Assembly (NCBI GenBank): GCA_023260975.1
Contig: JALQTK010000011.1
Location: 1-45,927 of the forward strand
DNA: 45,927 nt
Direction: 5' to 3'
Source: Pseudidiomarina sp.
GTDB taxonomy: Bacteria; Pseudomonadota; Gammaproteobacteria; Enterobacterales; Alteromonadaceae
Both the position numbers and the translations under genes were made by a program. A model generated the notes under the pieces. The model did no database searches. It worked only from the letters and a program-made list of their open reading frames with translations, and was not told the DNA's origin. Positions 1-9,129 of this stretch are shown here, in pieces; the stretch's first letter is position 1, and the number at the start of each line of letters is the position of its first letter.

Positions 1-1
1 C

Positions 2-598
2 ACCGGGGTCAAAGTGTTTAACTGGGTGGCCACCATGTGGCGTGGCTCGATCAGCTTCGAAACGCCGATGTTATTTGCCCTAGCCTTTGTGATTTTGTTC
101 ACTATTGGTGGCTTCTCGGGCTTAATGCTAGCGATTACACCAGTTGACTTCCAGTACCATGATACCTACTTCGTGGTAGCCCACTTCCATTATGTGTTGG
201 TCAGTGGTGCGATCTTCTCGATTATGGCAGCGGCGTATTATTGGCTACCAAAATGGACCGGTCATATGTACAACGAAACGTTGGCAAAATGGCACTTCTG
301 GTGCTCGCTTATCAGCGTCAACGTATTGTTCTTCCCGATGCATTTTGTTGGCTTAGCCGGCATGCCGCGACGCATTCCTGACTACGCGTTGCAGTTTGCC
401 GATATCAACCAAATCGTCAGTATTGGTGCCTTTGCCTTTGGCTTGTCGCAGCTGATTTTCTTGGCGGTGGTGATCAAATGTGTTCGTGGTGGCGAAAAAG
501 CCCCAGCGAAACCATGGGAAGGCGCTACTGGTCTGGAGTGGACGGTACCTTCACCAGCGCCATACCACACCTTTGACACTCCACCTGAGGTGAAATAA
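2..598 (+). CDS. coxA: Cytochrome c oxidase subunit I, C-terminal part (aa3 type)
   Basis: This is the last third of the haem-copper oxidase catalytic subunit, cut by the left window edge; the frame is open from base 2. Subunit I reduces O2 to water at the haem a3-CuB centre in the inner membrane while pumping protons. The fragment carries the diagnostic [13 protein letters not shown] stretch. The two histidines of HFH (codons 182-184 and 188-190) match the ligands of haem a3 and haem a. Several hydrophobic helices follow, then a short hydrophilic tail ending [10 protein letters not shown]. The family is usually about 530 residues and 198 are present here. ctaG starts 5 nt after the stop, so it heads the assembly gene cluster. 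Family identity is certain; only the missing N-terminus limits the call. Confidence 0.97.
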   Translation, partial: TGVKVFNWVATMWRGSISFETPMLFALAFVILFTIGGFSGLMLAITPVDFQYHDTYFVVAHFHYVLVSGAIFSIMAAAYYWLPKWTGHMYNETLAKWHFWCSLISVNVLFFPMHFVGLAGMPRRIPDYALQFADINQIVSIGAFAFGLSQLIFLAVVIKCVRGGEKAPAKPWEGATGLEWTVPSPAPYHTFDTPPEVK

Positions 599-603
599 CG
601 CCC

Positions 604-1185
604 ATGAGTGAGAACCAATCAACCCCAAACCGCCCAGATAATGGGCGCGTGGTAAAACGCCTAGTGCTGATTGTATTCGGTATGTTCGGCTTTGGTTTTG
701 CGTTGGTACCACTGTATGAAGTGTTCTGTGAAGTGACTGGGTTTAACGGCCGCACCTCGAATGAGGCGGCGGCAGTTAACACCCGTGCGGTAGATACGTC
801 ACGCACCATTAATGTGCAGTTCATTACCCGCGTTAACCAAAATATGCCCTGGCATTTTCAGCCTGAAGTGAAATCGGTTCGGGTTCACCCAGGTGAAACC
901 AAAGTGGTCAACTTTTTGGTTGAAAACTACACCGCCAACGATATGGTGGCGCAAGCCATTCCATCGGTGGCGCCTGGTGAAGCCGGTCTGTACTTAAATA
1001 AAACCGAATGTTTCTGCTTCGAGCAACAACCCTTAGCGGCCGGCGATACCACCGCCATGCCCATGCAGTTTTATCTCGACCCAGAACTTCCGGCGCATAT
1101 CCATACGCTAACACTGCAGTATACGCTGTATGACATTACAGCCAATGCGACACCCGATGTGCTAGCAACCATGCTAGCGAATTAA
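604..1185 (+). CDS. ctaG: Cytochrome c oxidase assembly protein CtaG (Cox11 family copper chaperone)
   Basis: Inserts CuB into subunit I of aa3 oxidase. The 193-residue protein has one N-terminal membrane segment (about residues 17-39) and then a periplasmic beta-rich domain. The Cu(I)-binding motif CFCF is present at Cys136 and Cys138, followed by EQQPL and a PMQFYLDPELP stretch typical of Cox11. Cys42 lies just after the membrane helix, as in other members. It starts 5 nt after coxA and ends 9 nt before coxC, so the three are probably co-transcribed. Length is normal for the family. I am confident of the assignment from the paired cysteines and context. Confidence 0.96.
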   Translation: MSENQSTPNRPDNGRVVKRLVLIVFGMFGFGFALVPLYEVFCEVTGFNGRTSNEAAAVNTRAVDTSRTINVQFITRVNQNMPWHFQPEVKSVRVHPGETKVVNFLVENYTANDMVAQAIPSVAPGEAGLYLNKTECFCFEQQPLAAGDTTAMPMQFYLDPELPAHIHTLTLQYTLYDITANATPDVLATMLAN

Positions 1186-1194
1186 GGATTTGTT

Positions 1195-2076
1195 ATGGCA
1201 GCACAACAACACGAAAAATATTATGTCCCCGCCAGTAGCCCCTGGCCTATCATTGGTGCCGTAGCGCTCGGCTTAATCGCTTTTGGCGCCGGGCATACCG
1301 TTATCGAAGTAAAAAACCAAGTCAGTGGCTGGGGTCCGTGGGTTTTATACACTGGCTTGGCGATTCTGATTGTCATGCTATTTGGCTGGTTCCGTGACCA
1401 AATTAACGAGTCAATGTCCGGTCTATATAGCAATCAATTGAGCAACTCGTATCGCCAAGGTATGAGCTGGTTTATATTTTCTGAGGTGATGTTCTTTGCC
1501 GCCTTCTTTGGTGCGTTGTTTTACGCTCGGGTCATCGCCGTCGAATGGCTCGGTGGCGCCAGTAATAACGCCATGACCAATGAAGTGTTGTGGCCCCACT
1601 TTGAGGCCATGTGGCCGTTAACTGAAACACCCGGCGGCACCACCACCCAAGCTATGGGTTGGCTCGGCTTACCGCTATACAACACCATCATCTTGATTGT
1701 GTCATCGTTTACCTGTCATTTTGCCCACGTTGGTCTTGAGAAGGGTAATCGCACACAATTGAAAGTATGGCTAGCAATTACCATTATCTTGGGCTGTATC
1801 TTCTTGTATCTGCAAGGCGCGGAATATGTGCACGCCTATCAGGATTTGGGCTTGAAGCTGGACTCTGGGGTTTATGGCAATACCTTTTACTTGCTTACCG
1901 GTTTCCATGGTATGCACGTTACCCTCGGTACGTTAATGCTGATTGTGATGTTCTTTCGGGTCATGAAAGGTCATTTTGATCACAATAATCAGTTCGCTTT
2001 CCAAGCAACCAGCTGGTATTGGCACTTTGTTGACGTGGTCTGGGTTTGCTTGTTTATCTTCGTTTATATTCTCTAA
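1195..2076 (+). CDS. coxC: Cytochrome c oxidase subunit III
   Basis: Membrane subunit III of the aa3 oxidase, thought to stabilise the complex and keep its proton uptake active. The 293-residue product is almost wholly hydrophobic, with about seven helices. Family hallmarks include SWFIFSEVMFFAAFF, the HFAHVGLEKGNRTQLKVWLA region and the C-terminal GFHGMHVTLGT and WHFVDVVWV motifs. An AAGGA ribosome site lies about 6 nt before the ATG. It is the last gene of the coxA-ctaG-coxC run before a convergent DUF2909 gene. A perfect inverted repeat just beyond the stop (2098-2134) may end its transcript. Confidence 0.97.
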   Translation: MAAQQHEKYYVPASSPWPIIGAVALGLIAFGAGHTVIEVKNQVSGWGPWVLYTGLAILIVMLFGWFRDQINESMSGLYSNQLSNSYRQGMSWFIFSEVMFFAAFFGALFYARVIAVEWLGGASNNAMTNEVLWPHFEAMWPLTETPGGTTTQAMGWLGLPLYNTIILIVSSFTCHFAHVGLEKGNRTQLKVWLAITIILGCIFLYLQGAEYVHAYQDLGLKLDSGVYGNTFYLLTGFHGMHVTLGTLMLIVMFFRVMKGHFDHNNQFAFQATSWYWHFVDVVWVCLFIFVYIL

Positions 2077-2097
2077 GCACGACAGCGAATCAACACA

Positions 2098-2134
2098 CCT
2101 CGTCCGTAATGACTTAAATTCAGTACGGACGAGG
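2098..2134. terminator. Perfect 11-bp inverted repeat at coxC/DUF2909 junction, candidate bidirectional terminator
   Basis: CCTCGTCCGTA (2098-2108) pairs perfectly with TACGGACGAGG (2124-2134) across a 15-nt loop. It sits between two convergent genes, and its right arm lies inside the last codons of the DUF2909 gene. No U-tract follows in either direction, so it is not a textbook intrinsic terminator. Its position suggests transcript ending or 3'-end protection, but this is inferred. Confidence 0.5.
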
Positions 2135-2338
2135 GTTGGTCGGTAGTAACCCAGTGGCCAGCATGATCAGAATAATGGCCATAGCAAGCGCGGAGTAAAA
2201 CACCCGTTTGCCAAGATAATGGGTCATCGACGGTTTGCTCGGGTCGTTACGCAACATGGCAAACATGGCGCGAAATAAATTGAAGACCATGAACAACATG
2301 AGTAGTACCAAAATGACTTTTGCAGCAAATGTTAGCAT
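2120..2338 (-). CDS. DUF2909 twin-transmembrane small protein
   Basis: A 72-residue protein with two hydrophobic segments (about residues 5-27 and 48-65) joined by a basic loop containing RNDPSKPSMTHYLGKR. This matches the DUF2909 family, which recurs in proteobacterial aa3 oxidase clusters and has no defined biochemical role. It is encoded against the oxidase genes, between coxC and SURF1. An AGGA ribosome site lies about 8 nt before the ATG. Only 27 nt separate this start from the divergent SURF1 start. A role in oxidase assembly is inferred from location only. Confidence 0.8.
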   Translation of the reverse strand: MLTFAAKVILVLLMLFMVFNLFRAMFAMLRNDPSKPSMTHYLGKRVFYSALAMAIILIMLATGLLPTNPRPY

Positions 2339-2365
2339 CAGTATGTCCTATTCGGATTCGACGTT

Positions 2366-3079
2366 ATGAAGCGCAGCACGGTTGTGGCAGCGGTTATCAC
2401 TGTGCTTGCAATTTTCAGCTTGGTCAAGCTGGGATTATGGCAACTTCAGCGTGCTGATGAAAAACAGCAGCTATTCGATGACTTTGAGCGCGCTCAACAA
2501 CAGCAACAATGGCTTCCCCTTACTGATGCCGATAGTCTGCCGCAACGCTATCAAGGCGTCAGCCTGAGCGGTCGGTTTATCCCGCAGCATTACTTTCTGC
2601 TCGACAATCAAGTGTATAATGGCAAAGTCGGTTATCACGTGATTGGACTGCTGCAAAGTGACTTTCAAGCCGCGCTGATACCGGTTAATTTAGGTTGGGT
2701 CAGTTTGGGCACGAGTCGTCGCCAACTACCCAGCATCGAACTACCAAGCGGCCCATTGACCATCACCGGCTGGTTCTATCAACCCAGCCAAAGCCGCTTT
2801 ATAAGCCCCGACCAACTGATCGAAGTAGGCCCTTGGCCGATGCGTATTCAACAGCTTGATGCAGCACAACTCGGTTTGGCGCTGGAGCTTTCCATTGCCC
2901 CCTATGTGGTGCTACTGTCAGAAACCGAGCGCATTGGCTTTAGCCGCCAATGGCAACCGAATTTAATGCCACCGGAAAAACATCGCGCCTATGCAGTCAC
3001 TTGGTTTTCATTGGCCTTGGCTTGCTTTATTATCGCCTTGATTGCCGGCCGTTCCAAAACAAAAACTACCGAGGACTGA
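2366..3079 (+). CDS. SURF1 family cytochrome oxidase assembly protein
   Basis: SURF1/Shy1 proteins help put haem a into subunit I. The 237-residue protein has the usual layout: an N-terminal helix (about residues 6-25) followed by KLGLWQLQRADEKQ, a periplasmic domain, and a C-terminal helix (about 208-228). The motifs YFLLDNQVYNGKVGYHVI and RQWQPNLMPPEKHRAYAVTWFSLA are family signatures; the second is the conserved block before the last helix. The short basic tail RSKTKTTED is presumably cytoplasmic. The next gene begins 2 nt after the stop, so translation may be coupled. Identity is secure. Confidence 0.95.
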   Translation: MKRSTVVAAVITVLAIFSLVKLGLWQLQRADEKQQLFDDFERAQQQQQWLPLTDADSLPQRYQGVSLSGRFIPQHYFLLDNQVYNGKVGYHVIGLLQSDFQAALIPVNLGWVSLGTSRRQLPSIELPSGPLTITGWFYQPSQSRFISPDQLIEVGPWPMRIQQLDAAQLGLALELSIAPYVVLLSETERIGFSRQWQPNLMPPEKHRAYAVTWFSLALACFIIALIAGRSKTKTTED

Positions 3080-3081
3080 GC

Positions 3082-3624
3082 ATGACGTCTGTAAAAAAAT
3101 CACGTGCTACGCTGATTGGCGTGATACTAGCTTTCTTAATACCGGTCATTGGCGCCAAGTTGGTGCTTGATCAACGCTGGTATGAAGGTGGCGTGACCAA
3201 TCGCGGCACCATGCTAGAACCGCCCTACCCACTGGGTGACTTTGCCCAATTGCTGCCGGCTGGCTGGCGGGTGGCATTGATTGATCAAGGTGATTGTGGT
3301 GATGCCTGTATGCAGGGTCTGTACGCGATTAATCAACTCGATGTTGCGCTCGGTAAAGAAACCCAGCGCGTCAGCCCGGTTTATATTAGTGCGGGCAACT
3401 CGCAACTGGCGTTGCAACAAGTACCGCTGGTGACCGCTATCGAGGATGCCGCGCTGGTGGCCTATCTCAGTACCTTACCGCCGCAGCGTATCGTCATTAT
3501 TGACCCATGGGGCAATGTGGTCATGCATTACCCAATCTTTAGCAATGAAGAGCAAATGCGCGCAGAAGCGAAAAATTTGCTGTCCGATTTACGTAATTTA
3601 CTCAAACTATCACGAATAGGCTAA
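3082..3624 (+). CDS. Membrane-anchored Sco-like protein of the oxidase cluster, function unknown
   Basis: A 180-residue protein with an N-terminal membrane anchor (about residues 8-27) and a soluble domain that looks like a divergent thioredoxin/Sco fold. GDCGDAC gives a C-x3-C pair (Cys72, Cys76) at the place where the true Sco protein of this cluster has FCPDIC. Further on, IVIIDPWGNVVMHY resembles the Sco VLVDPNGN strand. The metal-binding histidine of Sco (the NHSAAIV motif) is absent, although His149 is close by. The ATG at 3082, 2 nt after SURF1, is preferred over an in-frame start at 2950 because that one would overlap SURF1 by 130 nt. A role in copper or thiol handling during oxidase assembly is inferred. 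Confidence 0.75.
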   Translation: MTSVKKSRATLIGVILAFLIPVIGAKLVLDQRWYEGGVTNRGTMLEPPYPLGDFAQLLPAGWRVALIDQGDCGDACMQGLYAINQLDVALGKETQRVSPVYISAGNSQLALQQVPLVTAIEDAALVAYLSTLPPQRIVIIDPWGNVVMHYPIFSNEEQMRAEAKNLLSDLRNLLKLSRIG

Positions 3625-3628
3625 GCTC

Positions 3629-4612
3629 ATGCGTGCATTTGTAAAATTTAGCATCATTCTGACTCTATGCGTCATTATCATGGGCGCGTACACCCGTCTT
3701 ACCGACGCTGGTTTAGGCTGTCCGGATTGGCCCGGTTGCTACGGCTTTTTGACCGTACCGACGCAAGTCGAACAGATCGAACAGGCGCAACAATTATTCC
3801 CTGATGCACCGCTAGAAAACCAGAAAGCCTGGAATGAAATGATCCACCGCTACATTGCTGGCTTGCTGGGTATCGCCATTTTAGTGATTGCTATCTGGTC
3901 AATCCTGCGCGCACGCCAACGGCCAACACAACCAGTGAAGTTACCGATACTACTGCTGCTATTGGTGACATTTCAGGCCGCACTCGGAGCCTGGACCGTC
4001 ACCATGAACCTGCAACCACTGATCGTGATGGGGCATTTACTCGGCGGTTTCAGCACCTTTTGCTTACTCTATTTGCTATCACTCCGGCTCAATCGCCTGC
4101 ACAACCCAAGTAATGACTATGGCGCCCGCACCCTACGCGGCTTAGCCTTGCTGTCACTACTGGTGGTATTTGGTCAAATCGCCTTAGGTGGCTGGGTCGC
4201 GGCTAATTACGCCGCGATGACCTGTACCTCGCTGCCTATTTGTGAGGGCGATTGGCTTAATCGGCTCGATGTGGCCGGCGCCTTCTCGGTTCCGGAAGCT
4301 TCAACCTATCAGTACGGCGCACATGATTTTGAAGAGCGTATGACCATGCATGTAGCCCACCGTATTGGCGCCATTGTGGTGATGCTGGTAGTCGGTTGGT
4401 TGCTGATCACGGGCTATCGCCGCGCCCGCTCAAAATTAATTCGCAATAGCCTGAATTGGGTTACTTTGCTGCTGGTTATTCAAGTCGCATTGGGCATTAG
4501 TAATGTAGTGTTCTACTTACCTTTAAGCGTTGCCGTATTGCACAATTTGTTTGGCGTGTTGCTGCTTGCCAGCCTAGTTGGCTTGAATTATAAATTGGCG
4601 CGGAACGCCTGA
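3629..4612 (+). CDS. ctaA: Haem A synthase CtaA (COX15 family)
   Basis: Oxidises the C8 methyl of haem O to make haem A for aa3 oxidase. The 327-residue membrane protein has about eight helices. The haem-ligand histidines occur in the expected four contexts: NEMIHRY (His73), [18 protein letters not shown] and VAVLHNLFG. An extracytoplasmic cysteine pair is present in GCPDWPGC (Cys31, Cys37), and a second in TCTSLPIC. The start is 4 nt after the Sco-like gene, and ctaB follows within 14 nt. The annotation is secure from histidine pattern, length and pairing with ctaB. Confidence 0.97.
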   Translation: MRAFVKFSIILTLCVIIMGAYTRLTDAGLGCPDWPGCYGFLTVPTQVEQIEQAQQLFPDAPLENQKAWNEMIHRYIAGLLGIAILVIAIWSILRARQRPTQPVKLPILLLLLVTFQAALGAWTVTMNLQPLIVMGHLLGGFSTFCLLYLLSLRLNRLHNPSNDYGARTLRGLALLSLLVVFGQIALGGWVAANYAAMTCTSLPICEGDWLNRLDVAGAFSVPEASTYQYGAHDFEERMTMHVAHRIGAIVVMLVVGWLLITGYRRARSKLIRNSLNWVTLLLVIQVALGISNVVFYLPLSVAVLHNLFGVLLLASLVGLNYKLARNA

Positions 4613-4626
4613 GGTACGATTGGACT

Positions 4627-5550
4627 ATGGCTAAATCAACTCCCGCTGAAGCAGTCGAACCAAGCTATAAAGGCCGTGCCAGTTGGCGCGACTATTTAGA
4701 GCTTACCAAACCCAATGTGGTGCTGCTGCTGTTGGTCACTGCCTTGGTGGGTATGTGTATGGCGGTACCCGGCTGGGTCGGTTGGTCGATCTTTGTGCCG
4801 GCGATGATTGGTATCGGCCTGATGTCGGCCTCAGCGGCGGCCATCAATCATTTAGTTGACCGCCACATTGATGGCCGTATGGCGCGTACTTTGCGGCGCC
4901 CACTGCCGGCCGGCACCTTATCGCCGCGACACGTGCTCGGTTTCTCAGCACTTATCGGCAGCCTCGGTTTTGTGGTGTTAGCGCTGTGGGTCAACATGCT
5001 TACTGCATGGTTAACTTTTGCCAGCCTGATTGGTTACGCGGTTATCTACACCATGTATTTGAAACGCGCCACCCCGCAAAATATCGTCATCGGTGGTTTA
5101 GCGGGTGCCGCCCCACCATTGCTCGGCTGGACCGCAGTAACCAATGAAATTCATCCATTTGCGGTGTTACTGGTCATGATCGTGTTCACCTGGACGCCCC
5201 CGCACTTTTGGGCGTTGGCGGTGCACCGCGCGAGTGATTACGCTAAAGCCGATATTCCTATGTTGCCAGTCACCCATGGTGTCGAATTTACTAAAACCTG
5301 TATTTTCCTTTACACCATTTTACTCGCGGTGATTTGCTTGCTGCCTTATGTGGTGGGTATGTCGGGCGTTATTTATTTACTCGGTTCAAGCGTGCTCAGT
5401 ATCTGGTTCTTAGGGTATGCCTGGAAACTTAAATTTGCAGCCACCAAACACACCGCCTATAACATGTTCAAATTCTCCATTTGGCAGTTATTTGCGTTGT
5501 TTATTTTGTTATTGGTGGATCATTATGCGGTTACCCCACCGTTAGCCTAA
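4627..5550 (+). CDS. ctaB: Protohaem IX farnesyltransferase (haem O synthase)
   Basis: A UbiA-superfamily membrane prenyltransferase that adds farnesyl to haem B, giving haem O, the substrate of CtaA. The 307-residue protein has about nine helices. The prenyl-diphosphate/Mg2+ motifs are visible: [21 protein letters not shown] (N-x3-D-x3-D), [16 protein letters not shown], and the second aspartate box [11 protein letters not shown]. It lies between ctaA and sco with short gaps, as expected for a co-transcribed haem A pathway. Genes for haem O of bo3-type oxidase (cyoE) are homologous, but the ctaA neighbour points to aa3 maturation here. Confidence 0.97.
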   Translation: MAKSTPAEAVEPSYKGRASWRDYLELTKPNVVLLLLVTALVGMCMAVPGWVGWSIFVPAMIGIGLMSASAAAINHLVDRHIDGRMARTLRRPLPAGTLSPRHVLGFSALIGSLGFVVLALWVNMLTAWLTFASLIGYAVIYTMYLKRATPQNIVIGGLAGAAPPLLGWTAVTNEIHPFAVLLVMIVFTWTPPHFWALAVHRASDYAKADIPMLPVTHGVEFTKTCIFLYTILLAVICLLPYVVGMSGVIYLLGSSVLSIWFLGYAWKLKFAATKHTAYNMFKFSIWQLFALFILLLVDHYAVTPPLA

Positions 5551-5563
5551 ATAGGAGTTCGCC

Positions 5564-6199
5564 ATGCAGAAATTAGTCCTTACCTTAGTCGGCATCGGCG
5601 CCTTAATTGCTGGATTTTTAGTCTTCAATGGCTTACCACAAACAGCAGAACCGCAGCCCCAAGCGCTGGTTTATAATCCACCACGCGCGCTCGCCCCATT
5701 TACCCTGAGTGGACACGATGGCGAGCTGGTCAGTAATCAGCAACTGCATGGGCAATGGACCTTGTTATTCACCGGTTACACCTTCTGTCCGGATATTTGC
5801 CCGACCACCATGGCAGATTTACGCCGCATTATGCCGCAACTAGTGAGTGCCTCTGAATTACCGGTAAAGGTATGGATGATCTCGGTCGATCCGCTGCGCG
5901 ATGATGTGCAACGGGTGAAAAGTTATGCCAGTTTTTTCGGTGACGAATTTTATGGGGTGCGAGCTGAGCATCCGCAGCTCTATCCGTTTGTTACTGATCT
6001 GGGGCTGATGTATTCCATTCCTGACGAAGGTGAAACCGACTATTTAGTCAATCATAGTGCCGCCATTGTGCTGGTCGACCCCAATGGCAACCGGCATGCG
6101 ATTTTTAATGCTGAACATCAGCTCGGTGAACTACCGACAGTGAATATGGACAAGCTGGTTAGTGACTTCAGTATTATCGCCAAACGCTTTCGTTACTAG
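5564..6199 (+). CDS. SCO1/SenC family copper chaperone
   Basis: Delivers copper to, or reduces, the CuA site of oxidase subunit II. The 211-residue protein has an N-terminal membrane anchor (about residues 3-22) and a thioredoxin-like domain. Copper ligands are visible as Cys75 and Cys79 in FCPDICPTTMADL and His164 in YLVNHSAAIVLVDPNG. An AGGAG ribosome site sits before the ATG at the end of ctaB. It closes the oxidase cluster; the next gene is convergent and ends 3 nt away, leaving no room for a terminator. Functional ligands are complete, unlike the related gene at 3082-3624. Confidence 0.96.
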   Translation: MQKLVLTLVGIGALIAGFLVFNGLPQTAEPQPQALVYNPPRALAPFTLSGHDGELVSNQQLHGQWTLLFTGYTFCPDICPTTMADLRRIMPQLVSASELPVKVWMISVDPLRDDVQRVKSYASFFGDEFYGVRAEHPQLYPFVTDLGLMYSIPDEGETDYLVNHSAAIVLVDPNGNRHAIFNAEHQLGELPTVNMDKLVSDFSIIAKRFRY

Positions 6200-6202
6200 C
6201 AC

Positions 6203-7270
6203 TTAATCAGGCCAGCTGCCATTGGCGCGAGGCCGCACAAACGGCTGTGAATACCAATAAAATCGACCGCTTTTACTCACGCTTGGAGCAGTACAATTCA
6301 GCCGTGAGCGGCCAATTGGTAAATCACTAGGTAAACTTACGCTAAAGCTATTCGCTTGCCATTGCGGCGTCACCCGTGCGCCAGCAAAGAAGCACGTTAG
6401 CTGCTGTGGGCGAATATCAGCCAGCGTGGCAAGGGTCAGCCTGACCGGCGGCCGCAGCTGCTCATGTGCCACCATCATAGAGCTCGGCTCAGCCGCGACC
6501 ACCGGCAATGGCAAGCTCATCAGTTTGGTCGCCAAGGTGGTTAAATTGGCGTATTGAGCGGCGGCCGGAAAACGCGGAATAGCAGTCAATGGGGTCAACC
6601 GCCCCCATACTCCTGAATGCTGACCAAAGCCAATAAAACCCTGTTGCTCCAACAATTGCTGTAAGGCTGGATCATACTCACCATAGGGGTAGGCAAAGAG
6701 TCGTGGCTGCGGCCCACCTAATTGCTCGTCAATCTCCGCTTGCGCCTGCAGAATTTCTGCTAACTGCCGTTGCTGCCATTGCTGCTCGCTCTCATTCGGC
6801 AGGCGTCGGGTCATGTGACCATGCGACTGGGAATGATTGGCGATCACCGCGCCATAACGCTGTAACTCACGCAATTGCTCCCAATTCATATACAAATGCG
6901 GTGCTTCGCGCATTAACTTCGGGTTGACGAAAATGGTAAATGGCACGCGATAACGCTTAAATAGCGGCAGACCGTTTTCATACACGTTGCGCCAACCATC
7001 ATCAATAGTAATGGCGGCGGCACGCTCGGGCAGTGCTTGATCACTAGCTAGTAGCGCACTGACCTTGGCCAAATCGATAATCTCAAAGTTATTGGTCTGC
7101 AAAAACTCGAGGTGTTGTTGTAATTCTGCAGCTGTTACTGAGGTCACCCGTGGCGTATCATCACTAATATGATGATATTGCAAAATAGCCACGCCAGACT
7201 GCGCTAATACCGGAACCATGAACATGCCTGTAACCAGCACCAGCAAACCGAACCAGCGCATTTTTGCCAT
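6203..7270 (-). CDS. Secreted polysaccharide deacetylase family protein
   Basis: A NodB-homology deacetylase of about 355 residues that removes acetyl groups from a cell-surface or peptidoglycan polysaccharide; the substrate is unknown. With the ATG at 7270 the protein starts with a signal peptide ([15 protein letters not shown] to VLAQ). Catalytic motifs follow: TIDDGW (Asp90-Asp91), the metal-binding NHSQSH (His146, His150) and FAYPYGEYD. A C-terminal region of about 100 residues has no motif I recognise. I chose 7270 because GGTAGAG precedes it and it places the signal peptide at the N-terminus; the frame is open further, to 7333. The first 53 nt overlap the start of the divergent MATE gene. 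Confidence 0.88.
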   Translation of the reverse strand: MAKMRWFGLLVLVTGMFMVPVLAQSGVAILQYHHISDDTPRVTSVTAAELQQHLEFLQTNNFEIIDLAKVSALLASDQALPERAAAITIDDGWRNVYENGLPLFKRYRVPFTIFVNPKLMREAPHLYMNWEQLRELQRYGAVIANHSQSHGHMTRRLPNESEQQWQQRQLAEILQAQAEIDEQLGGPQPRLFAYPYGEYDPALQQLLEQQGFIGFGQHSGVWGRLTPLTAIPRFPAAAQYANLTTLATKLMSLPLPVVAAEPSSMMVAHEQLRPPVRLTLATLADIRPQQLTCFFAGARVTPQWQANSFSVSLPSDLPIGRSRLNCTAPSVSKSGRFYWYSQPFVRPRANGSWPD

Positions 7271-8534
7271 TGCTCTACCGATGATCATCTCCAACATTGC
7301 GGCTCCACTGCTTGGCTTAGTTGATACGGCCATAATAGGCCATCTGCCCGATGCAATCTACTTAAGTGCAGTCGCTTTAGGCGCAACTGCAGTCAGTTTT
7401 ATGGTGTTATTGACGGTATTTTTGCGCATGACTACCACCGCCGAGATCGCCGCAGCATTTGGTGCAGACGACTATCAACAGCAACAACAAATTAGCGTCC
7501 ATGCGCTGCTGTTAGCACTGCTACTTGGTTTGCTATTGACTTTGATCAGCCCCTGGCTGATTGCATTGAGCGTGAACTTGATGACTACTGAGCCGCGCTT
7601 AGCCGAACTAACTACTGATTACATGCAGATTCGTTTGCTGGCACTCCCAGCCACTTTAGTCAACTTAGTGGTACTTGGTATTTTAATCGGCAGACAGCAA
7701 GCACGCCTGGCTATGTTGTTGGTGATCGCCATTAATTTATTTAATGTCATCGGCAATCTGATTTTGATTATTGGCTTCAAGTTAAACGCGGTGGGCGCTG
7801 CCTGGGCATCATTTTTTGCCGAACTCAGCACCGCAGTTATTGGGCTCTACCTGATTCGCTCGGTGTTACCACCTATCACAGCATGGCGGGTTGAAACGGT
7901 CACCATGCAGCGCTTCATTGGGATGAATACCGATGTGATGATCCGTAGTTTATTACTACAACTATGCTTAGCGATGATGACTATTTATGCCAGTCGGTTT
8001 GGTACCACAGTAGTTGCTGCCAACGCCATATTGATGCAGTTTCTGTTACTCATCGCGCTCGGTCTAGATGGTATTGCCTACGCCGTCGAAGCCTTAGTAG
8101 GAGCTGCCCGCGGGCAAGGGAATCCGGGTATGGTCAAGTTCTGGATGAAGCATAGTCTGCGCTGGTCTATGCTATTTGCACTGGCCTATAGTGTAATTTT
8201 TTGGCTGTGGGGCGACGCTATTATTAGCTTATTAACCAATCTACCTGAAGTCATTGAACAAGCTAAAATAGTCTTACCCTGGTTATGGCTGATGCCATTG
8301 GTCGCTCACTGGAGCTATTTCTATGATGGGGTTTTCATTGGTTTGGGCTATACCAAAGCGATGCGCAACACCATGGCTATCAGCGCCTTGGCGGTATTTT
8401 TCCCAACCTGGTATGTAACTACCCAGCTACTCTTCAGCAGCACCAATGCTAACCACGGGCTGTGGTTAGCATTACTACTGTTTATGGCGGCCCGCGGTCT
8501 CAGCCAAGCACTGTGGCTGCGGGGCAAATACTAA
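7218..8534 (+). CDS. MATE family efflux transporter (DinF-like)
   Basis: A 438-residue membrane protein of the multidrug and toxin extrusion family, with about twelve helices. The N-terminal block [20 protein letters not shown] and the following [10 protein letters not shown] are characteristic of the DinF branch, and the second half repeats the pattern around [18 protein letters not shown]. DinF-type MATEs use proton or sodium gradients; the substrate cannot be predicted. The start cannot lie much further downstream, because the conserved first helix begins about 11 residues after the ATG, so the 5' overlap with the deacetylase is real. Its stop overlaps the nfuA stop by 4 nt (CTAA). No LexA box was recognised before it. 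Confidence 0.93.
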   Translation: MNMPVTSTSKPNQRIFAIALPMIISNIAAPLLGLVDTAIIGHLPDAIYLSAVALGATAVSFMVLLTVFLRMTTTAEIAAAFGADDYQQQQQISVHALLLALLLGLLLTLISPWLIALSVNLMTTEPRLAELTTDYMQIRLLALPATLVNLVVLGILIGRQQARLAMLLVIAINLFNVIGNLILIIGFKLNAVGAAWASFFAELSTAVIGLYLIRSVLPPITAWRVETVTMQRFIGMNTDVMIRSLLLQLCLAMMTIYASRFGTTVVAANAILMQFLLLIALGLDGIAYAVEALVGAARGQGNPGMVKFWMKHSLRWSMLFALAYSVIFWLWGDAIISLLTNLPEVIEQAKIVLPWLWLMPLVAHWSYFYDGVFIGLGYTKAMRNTMAISALAVFFPTWYVTTQLLFSSTNANHGLWLALLLFMAARGLSQALWLRGKY

Positions 8535-9109
8535 TAATAGGAATGTTCGCCGCGTTGGTGCTCAGTAATGTCACGTACACCGGTTAATTCATCGGGAAAA
8601 CGCGCCAATAGCTCTTTCTCAATACCCTCTTTCAAGGTGACATCGACCATACTACAGCCGTTGCAGCCACCGCCAAATTGCAATACCGCAATACCTTCAG
8701 GGGTAATTTGGTTGACTGATACTTTGCCACCATGATTGGCTAACTGCGGGTTCACTTCAGCTTGAATCATATATTCAACCCGATCAATCAACGGCGCATC
8801 ATCATCGACTTTTTTAGCTTTGGCATTCGGCGCTTTTAAGGTCAATTGTGAGCCAAGTTCTTGCACTTCAAAATCAATCACAGCATCAACTAAAAAGGGC
8901 GCGCTGCTGGAATCAACCACAGCATCGAAGCCACTAAATGGCAGCAATTGATCATCACTTTCTAGCGAATCAGGCGGACAATAAGAAACCCCGCACTCAG
9001 CCGACGGAGTGCCCGGATTCACCACAAAAACCCGAATATTAGTGTTATCAGGTTGATCGGCAAGTAATTTGCGAAAGTGCGCCTGCGCGCTTTCTGTAAT
9101 ACGAATCAT
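8531..9109 (-). CDS. nfuA: Fe/S biogenesis protein NfuA
   Basis: A carrier that receives 4Fe-4S clusters and passes them to apo-enzymes, mainly under oxidative or iron stress. The 192-residue length equals that of E. coli NfuA. It has an N-terminal degenerate A-type domain (about residues 1-95; Cys39 and Cys44 present) and a C-terminal Nfu domain with the cluster-binding CNGC motif (Cys149, Cys152). The sequence ends [10 protein letters not shown] near-consensus IscR type 1 site lies 21-45 nt before the ATG, fitting iron-sulfur-responsive repression. In E. coli it sits beside comF(gntX) and bioH; here an M14 peptidase gene lies between them. Confidence 0.96.
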   Translation of the reverse strand: MIRITESAQAHFRKLLADQPDNTNIRVFVVNPGTPSAECGVSYCPPDSLESDDQLLPFSGFDAVVDSSSAPFLVDAVIDFEVQELGSQLTLKAPNAKAKKVDDDAPLIDRVEYMIQAEVNPQLANHGGKVSVNQITPEGIAVLQFGGGCNGCSMVDVTLKEGIEKELLARFPDELTGVRDITEHQRGEHSYY

Positions 9110-9129
9110 GGACAGTACACCTCATGGCT

